A stretch of 9,742 nucleotides of DNA from an uncultured Collinsella sp. GTDB lineage: Bacteria > Actinomycetota > Coriobacteriia > Coriobacteriales > Coriobacteriaceae. Shown here piece by piece: positions 6,234-9,742 of this stretch; the first letter of the stretch is position 1; the number at the start of each line of letters is the position of its first letter. Below the pieces are notes generated by a model. The model worked only from the letters and a program-made list of their open reading frames with translations, made no database searches and was not told where the DNA came from. A program made the translations under genes and the position numbers. The DNA lies in assembly GCA_900757285.1 (NCBI GenBank), contig CAAENI010000253.1:1-9742 (forward strand), given 5' to 3'.

Positions 6234-6255
6234 GGGCGTTAGCTGCCTGCATGGC

Positions 6256-6277
6256 GCGTGTCTGTCGCGTGTCTGTC
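6256..6277. repeat. Two exact tandem 11-bp repeats between convergent genes
   Basis: GCGTGTCTGTC occurs twice in a row (6256-6266, 6267-6277) and a third copy starts (GCGTATC, 6278). The repeat lies in the 52-bp gap between the stop codons of two convergent genes. No clear terminator hairpin is seen there. It is probably a slippage product. Confidence 0.6.
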
Positions 6278-6285
6278 GCGTATCG

Positions 6286-7521
6286 CTACTCTTTCTGCTG
6301 CTTGCCAGGCAGGATGTAGACGTTCTCGGCGTCCACGGCGATCTGCGTGGGGCGGTTGTAGAGGGTATCGATTTCCTTCACGCTCTGCTTGAACGGCGTG
6401 ACGTCGGGCGTCTTTGCCTGATGGAGCTTCTCGAGGAGTTTCTCGGATTGCCTGTCGTTGAACCTGTCGATGTCCTCTCCTGCACCCTCGAGCGCCTCGT
6501 CGATGAACGTTTGTTCGCCAACGGGGGTTTTCGCGATGGCATGCCCTAGCAACTTGCCAGCGGATGCAATACCGCCCAGCAGCGCCGAATCGACGGTGTC
6601 GGCAGCCCCCGCTTCGAGTGCGTTGTAGCAGTCGGTGTAGAGCTCGCGGTACGCGATCGAATCAGCCTCGATCTTCGCGGTAGCGTCCGCGAGCTTTGCG
6701 GGCTCGAAGTTCTGGGCGAGCATGGGTTCGAGGAACAGTGAGAACGCGTGGATGTAGGTGGCGAGCTGGCAGTCTTTGAGGTAGTCGAGCACCTTGTCGA
6801 GGCGTCTGCCCAAGCCGTCTCGCACCTCGATGAACCCTTTCTTTTTCAGATCCGCCTGCGCCTGCGAGCGGAAGAGTTCCATGTCCTGCGCGGACGACTG
6901 CTTGATGTCGAGCACCTTCATATGGGCGTTTGCCATGTAGGTGGCGTTGCCGTAGTTGAGGCCGTAACCGTTGAGGATGTCTGCAAGTGTCTTGAGGTTG
7001 CCGCGCATGTTGGCCTTGTCGCGCTGGCGCATATAGTCGAACATTTCGTCGACGGACTCCTGGATGGAGTCGAGCTTTTGGTTTATCTGCGCGATTGCGG
7101 CTGCCATGAATAGCGACGTTGGATCGTAAGGCACCTGCGTGACGCTTGTGGCGATGTCGCCCTCGACGACGTGGAAGCGCGCCTGTCCGAAGCCCTTGGC
7201 CGCATCGCGGTAGGATCCCATGAGACCACTGCCGTCCTTGAACGATTGGAGTATCGACGGGTCAAGCGGATTGCCAAACTTATCGGTCGGCTGGAGCAGC
7301 ATAGGCACGTTCACCGTGTTGGTGACGGTGCGAAACATCGAGGGGAGCGAGGCGAACGCCACGCCGAGTTGGGGAATTCGCTCGAGCGGCAGCTTGATGG
7401 CGCCGGAGACGTCCACCCGCTCCTGGGTGAGCGCGAGGTGGATTTTGGTCGATGCGAGCTGTTTGGCCACGAGTTCCTCTTGGCCGTCGTCCGTCGAGGG
7501 TTTGATCTCGTTGTCTGCCAT
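6286..7521 (-). CDS. Conserved-looking protein of unknown function
   Basis: This 411-residue protein could not be assigned to a named family. ATG 7521 is chosen because AAGGAG (minus strand, 7533-7528) lies 6 nt upstream; the ATG at 7557 would add 12 residues without such a site. There is no signal peptide and no long membrane segment. A short hydrophobic, small-residue-rich patch stands at about 310-330 (SALLGGIASAGKLLGHAIA). Residues about 136-175 (LFMAAAIAQINQKLDSIQ, then an acidic/basic helix) look like a helical or coiled-coil segment, followed by NLKTLADILNGY and a long helical stretch with YIHAFSLFLEPMLAQNF near 256-272. Similar architecture is known to me from unnamed proteins of Firmicutes and other gut bacteria; that memory is not a search result. 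It stands alone, opposite to both neighbours. A cytosolic, mostly helical protein is the safest description. Confidence 0.8.
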   Translation of the reverse strand: MADNEIKPSTDDGQEELVAKQLASTKIHLALTQERVDVSGAIKLPLERIPQLGVAFASLPSMFRTVTNTVNVPMLLQPTDKFGNPLDPSILQSFKDGSGLMGSYRDAAKGFGQARFHVVEGDIATSVTQVPYDPTSLFMAAAIAQINQKLDSIQESVDEMFDYMRQRDKANMRGNLKTLADILNGYGLNYGNATYMANAHMKVLDIKQSSAQDMELFRSQAQADLKKKGFIEVRDGLGRRLDKVLDYLKDCQLATYIHAFSLFLEPMLAQNFEPAKLADATAKIEADSIAYRELYTDCYNALEAGAADTVDSALLGGIASAGKLLGHAIAKTPVGEQTFIDEALEGAGEDIDRFNDRQSEKLLEKLHQAKTPDVTPFKQSVKEIDTLYNRPTQIAVDAENVYILPGKQQKE

Positions 7522-7704
7522 AGCGTGCTCCTTGCTTACGTTAATAGTCGCGGGCATTATCTCACCGTTGCGTGACCTGCTGGGACGGGACGGATTAGCG
7601 GTAGCACGAGGCCGATTGACGGTCGAGGCACATCGACCTTAAGGACTTTCCTGCGGACGCTCATGTGACAAATCTGCCGTATGTAGATAAGCAATAAGTC
7701 AATG

Positions 7705-7757
7705 GCCCCGGGAATGACCTCTGACTCAAGTCACCGGGGCTCATTTTGCTTTCTTTG
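7705..7757 (+). terminator. Hairpin terminator, copy 2 of a duplicated element
   Basis: GCCCCGG (7705-7711) pairs with CCGGGGC (7734-7740), extended by TGAC/GTCA (7715-7718 and 7730-7733); TCATTTTGCTTTCTTT follows. The loop is nearly the same as in the element at 5291-5325. It points rightward, yet no plus-strand gene ends upstream: the preceding gene runs the other way. It may shield the restriction gene from read-through or be left over from a lost gene. Confidence 0.6.
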
Positions 7758-7773
7758 GAGCTTTCTCACGGGG

Positions 7774-7803
7774 CTGACTTTACTTCGTCTCATCTCGTAT
7801 AAA
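7774..7803 (+). promoter_or_regulatory. Candidate promoter of the restriction R subunit gene
   Basis: CTGACT (7774-7779, four of six matches to the -35 consensus) and TATAAA (7798-7803) are 18 bp apart. The pair lies just after the terminator copy and about 90 bp before the ATG at 7891. The segment 7804-7890 is AT-rich and has no other gene. The spacing and sequence are reasonable for a sigma-70-type promoter, but this is unproven. Confidence 0.45.
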
Positions 7804-7890
7804 GCGGCTGCTAGATTGCATAGTGATGATAAAATTAATCAATTCAACATCAGTAGCTGTCGCTTTGCGCAATGAGGGGTTCCGAGACGT

Positions 7891-9742
7891 ATGAACGAGT
7901 CTGATACACGGCTTAAACTCATTGATCCTGCGATTATGAAGTCGTGGGATCGCAATACCCAAGTCTTCACTGAGTATTTCTTTACCAGTGGCGAGATCGT
8001 TGTGCGCGGAAGCATGGTCACCCGTAAAGACAAGAAGAAGGCCGACTACCTTCTGATGTATGCCCCGGGCATTCCTATCGCAATCGTCGAGGCCAAGGAT
8101 ACGGAGCACACCGTCGATGCCGGTCTCCAACAGGGGATGGGATATGCCCAGCTGCTCGATATTCCGTTTGCGTACAGCTCAAACGGAAAGGGTTTTGTTG
8201 AACACGATTTTCTTACCGGGAAAGAGCGCGCTTTTGCCATGGACGAGTTCCCCACTCCGGCGGAACTCTGGACACGATACTCAAAAGCTAAGGGGCTTGA
8301 GCATCCGTATAGTCAGGAGATTGTGACCGCTCCGTATTACCAGGAGCACGGTGGCAATCACCCTCGCTACTATCAGTGCATCGCCATCAATCGTACGCTT
8401 GAAGCTATTGCGCGAGGCAAGAATCGCATCTTGCTCGTTATGGCAACGGGAACGGGAAAGACTTTTACGGCTTTTCAAATCGTTCATCGCTTGCGACAGA
8501 CTACCGAGGTTCGTAAGGTTCTCTATCTGGCGGACCGCAATATTCTCGTTGATCAGACCATAGACGGCGATTTCAAGCCTCTCAAGAGGGTTACAACCAA
8601 AGTTGTAGGTCGAAAACTCGATTCCGCTTACGAGGTCTATTTCTCGCTCTACCAACAGCTTGTTGGTGAAAACGGTGAGGAAATATTCCGCGAGTTCGAC
8701 TCGGAATTCTTCGATTTGATTATCGTCGACGAGTGTCATCGCGGAAGCGCTGCGGCGGACTCCGCATGGCGTAAGGTGCTCGAGTATTTCAATTGTGCAA
8801 TTCAAATCGGAATGACGGCCACGCCAAAGGAGACTGAAGAGGTTTCAAACATTACCTACTTCGGCGAGCCTGTTTACACCTACTCCCTTAAACAGGGAAT
8901 CGAGGACGGCTTTCTTGCTCCGTATAAGGTTATTCGCCCTAAGCTGAACGTTGACGTTTACGGATACCGTACTGAGGAAGGCACCGTAGATGATCGCGGC
9001 GAAGCTCTGCCCAAACGTGTTTTCGAGAAGCAAGACTTCGACAGCGAGATTGTCATCAAGGAGCGCTACGAGGAAGTTGCCAAGCGAATAACTCAATTTC
9101 TCAAGGAGACAGACCGATACTCCAAGACTATTGTCTTTTGCGTTGACATCGAGCATGCCGAAAACATGCGACGCGCCCTTGTAAACGAGAACGCCGATAT
9201 CGTAAGAGATCACCCCACCTACATCATGAAGATTACGGGTGACGACAGGGAAGGTAAGGCTCAGCTAGATAACTTCATCGACCCCGACGAGAAATACCCG
9301 ACCATCGTTACGACTTCGAAGCTTCTCACCACTGGCGTTAATTGCAAGACGTGTAAGGTAGTCGTGCTCGACAACAAGTTCGGTGAGCACGGAATGACGG
9401 AGTTCAAACAGATTATTGGTCGCGGCACCCGTATTTGCGAGGACTATGGCAAGCTCTACTTCACTATCCTCGATTTTCGCGATGCGTCTCGCTTGTTCGC
9501 TGATCCCGAGTTCGATGGCGAGCCTGTTGTTGTGTTTGAGCCCAATCCGGATGACCCCATTGCGAACCCGGATTTCGGTGGCAATGGCGGCGGCCCTGTC
9601 CCGCCTCCGATCGTAGACCCACCCGTATTACCGCCGGACGATCCGTCCTCCCATGTGAAATATCACGTTCATGGGGCCGACGTCTATGTAGTGTCGGAGA
9701 TGGTGCAGTATTACTCCTCCGATGGCCTTCTTGTAACTGAGA
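7891..9742 (+). CDS. hsdR: Type I restriction enzyme R subunit (3' end outside window)
   Basis: This is the motor and nuclease subunit of a type I restriction-modification complex, which translocates unmethylated DNA with ATP and cuts it far from the recognition site, together with HsdM and HsdS. The 617 visible residues hold, in order, the nuclease motif (D52 in KADYLLM, then E67-A-K69 in AIVEAK), the Walker A motif in MATGTGKT (184-191), DEAH-type box DECH (280-283), motif III TATP (309-312) and motif VI QIIGRGTR (507-514). After about residue 545 comes a Pro/Gly-rich linker, where the window ends before the C-terminal domain. ATG 7891 is the only start: an in-frame TGA lies at 7873-7875, and GAGGGG is about 11 nt upstream. 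The gene looks less GC-rich than the left end, which fits transfer. HsdM and HsdS are expected to the right but cannot be seen. Confidence 0.93.
   Translation, partial: MNESDTRLKLIDPAIMKSWDRNTQVFTEYFFTSGEIVVRGSMVTRKDKKKADYLLMYAPGIPIAIVEAKDTEHTVDAGLQQGMGYAQLLDIPFAYSSNGKGFVEHDFLTGKERAFAMDEFPTPAELWTRYSKAKGLEHPYSQEIVTAPYYQEHGGNHPRYYQCIAINRTLEAIARGKNRILLVMATGTGKTFTAFQIVHRLRQTTEVRKVLYLADRNILVDQTIDGDFKPLKRVTTKVVGRKLDSAYEVYFSLYQQLVGENGEEIFREFDSEFFDLIIVDECHRGSAAADSAWRKVLEYFNCAIQIGMTATPKETEEVSNITYFGEPVYTYSLKQGIEDGFLAPYKVIRPKLNVDVYGYRTEEGTVDDRGEALPKRVFEKQDFDSEIVIKERYEEVAKRITQFLKETDRYSKTIVFCVDIEHAENMRRALVNENADIVRDHPTYIMKITGDDREGKAQLDNFIDPDEKYPTIVTTSKLLTTGVNCKTCKVVVLDNKFGEHGMTEFKQIIGRGTRICEDYGKLYFTILDFRDASRLFADPEFDGEPVVVFEPNPDDPIANPDFGGNGGGPVPPPIVDPPVLPPDDPSSHVKYHVHGADVYVVSEMVQYYSSDGLLVTE

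Noticed and set aside
7780..8130. 116-codon minus-strand frame
   Set aside because: It overlaps the promoter and the start of the restriction gene in antisense and has no ribosome site that I can see.
8281..8805. 174-codon minus-strand frame
   Set aside because: Antisense to the helicase core of the restriction subunit, whose motifs are unmistakable.
1..9742. tRNA, rRNA, insertion sequence or integrase gene
   Set aside because: None was recognised on either strand; no transposase or recombinase motifs were seen.

Overview
The window looks like a chromosomal piece of a high-GC Gram-positive gut actinobacterium, most likely Coriobacteriia and probably Collinsella. That placement is an inference from the codon use, the Se-dependent-type xanthine dehydrogenase, the actinobacterial AbiEi/DUF559-like protein and the style of the intergenic repeats; no marker gene proves it. 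The left end is an ordinary metabolic gene. The rest is an accessory, defence-flavoured region with many repeats and gene remnants.

Layout: (1) 2-2113 (+), the 3' part of a molybdenum hydroxylase of the xanthine dehydrogenase family, followed by a hairpin terminator. (2) 2223-2552, array I: five 46-bp imperfect palindromes plus a sixth left arm, repeated every 61-62 bp. (3) 2589-3587 (-), an AbiEi-like winged-helix protein with a DUF559/Vsr-like nuclease-type C-terminus; its ribosome site lies in the loop of a possible hairpin and an 11-bp direct repeat sits upstream. (4) 3884-4115, array II: four more palindromes of the same family and period, then a scrambled unit, a broken copy of the terminator seen before array I and one more arm (to 4226). 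(5) 4275-4388, five copies of a different tandem repeat with a period of 23 bp. (6) 4390-5040 (+), the C-terminal part of an ATP-binding DUF4143 protein whose ATPase domain is missing. (7) 5041-5498, no convincing large gene, but a hydrophobic small reading frame on the minus strand and a terminator. (8) 5499-6233 (+), a DEDDh 3'-5' exonuclease of the DnaQ fold. (9) 6286-7521 (-), a conserved-looking protein of unknown function. (10) 7705-7757, a second copy of the terminator at 5291. (11) 7891-end (+), the N-terminal two thirds or so of a type I restriction enzyme R subunit, cut by the window end.

How the parts fit: the genes are mostly single units in mixed orientation, not one operon. The restriction subunit presumably begins an hsd operon that continues to the right. 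The AbiEi-like protein is bracketed by the two palindrome arrays, and the exonuclease plus the unknown protein are bracketed by two copies of the same terminator-like sequence. Both arrangements suggest cassette-like gain and loss at repeated sequences. The best candidates for something undescribed are the 62-bp-period palindrome arrays, the 23-bp tandem array whose unit resembles the palindrome arm, and the duplicated hairpin with its overlapping small hydrophobic frame.
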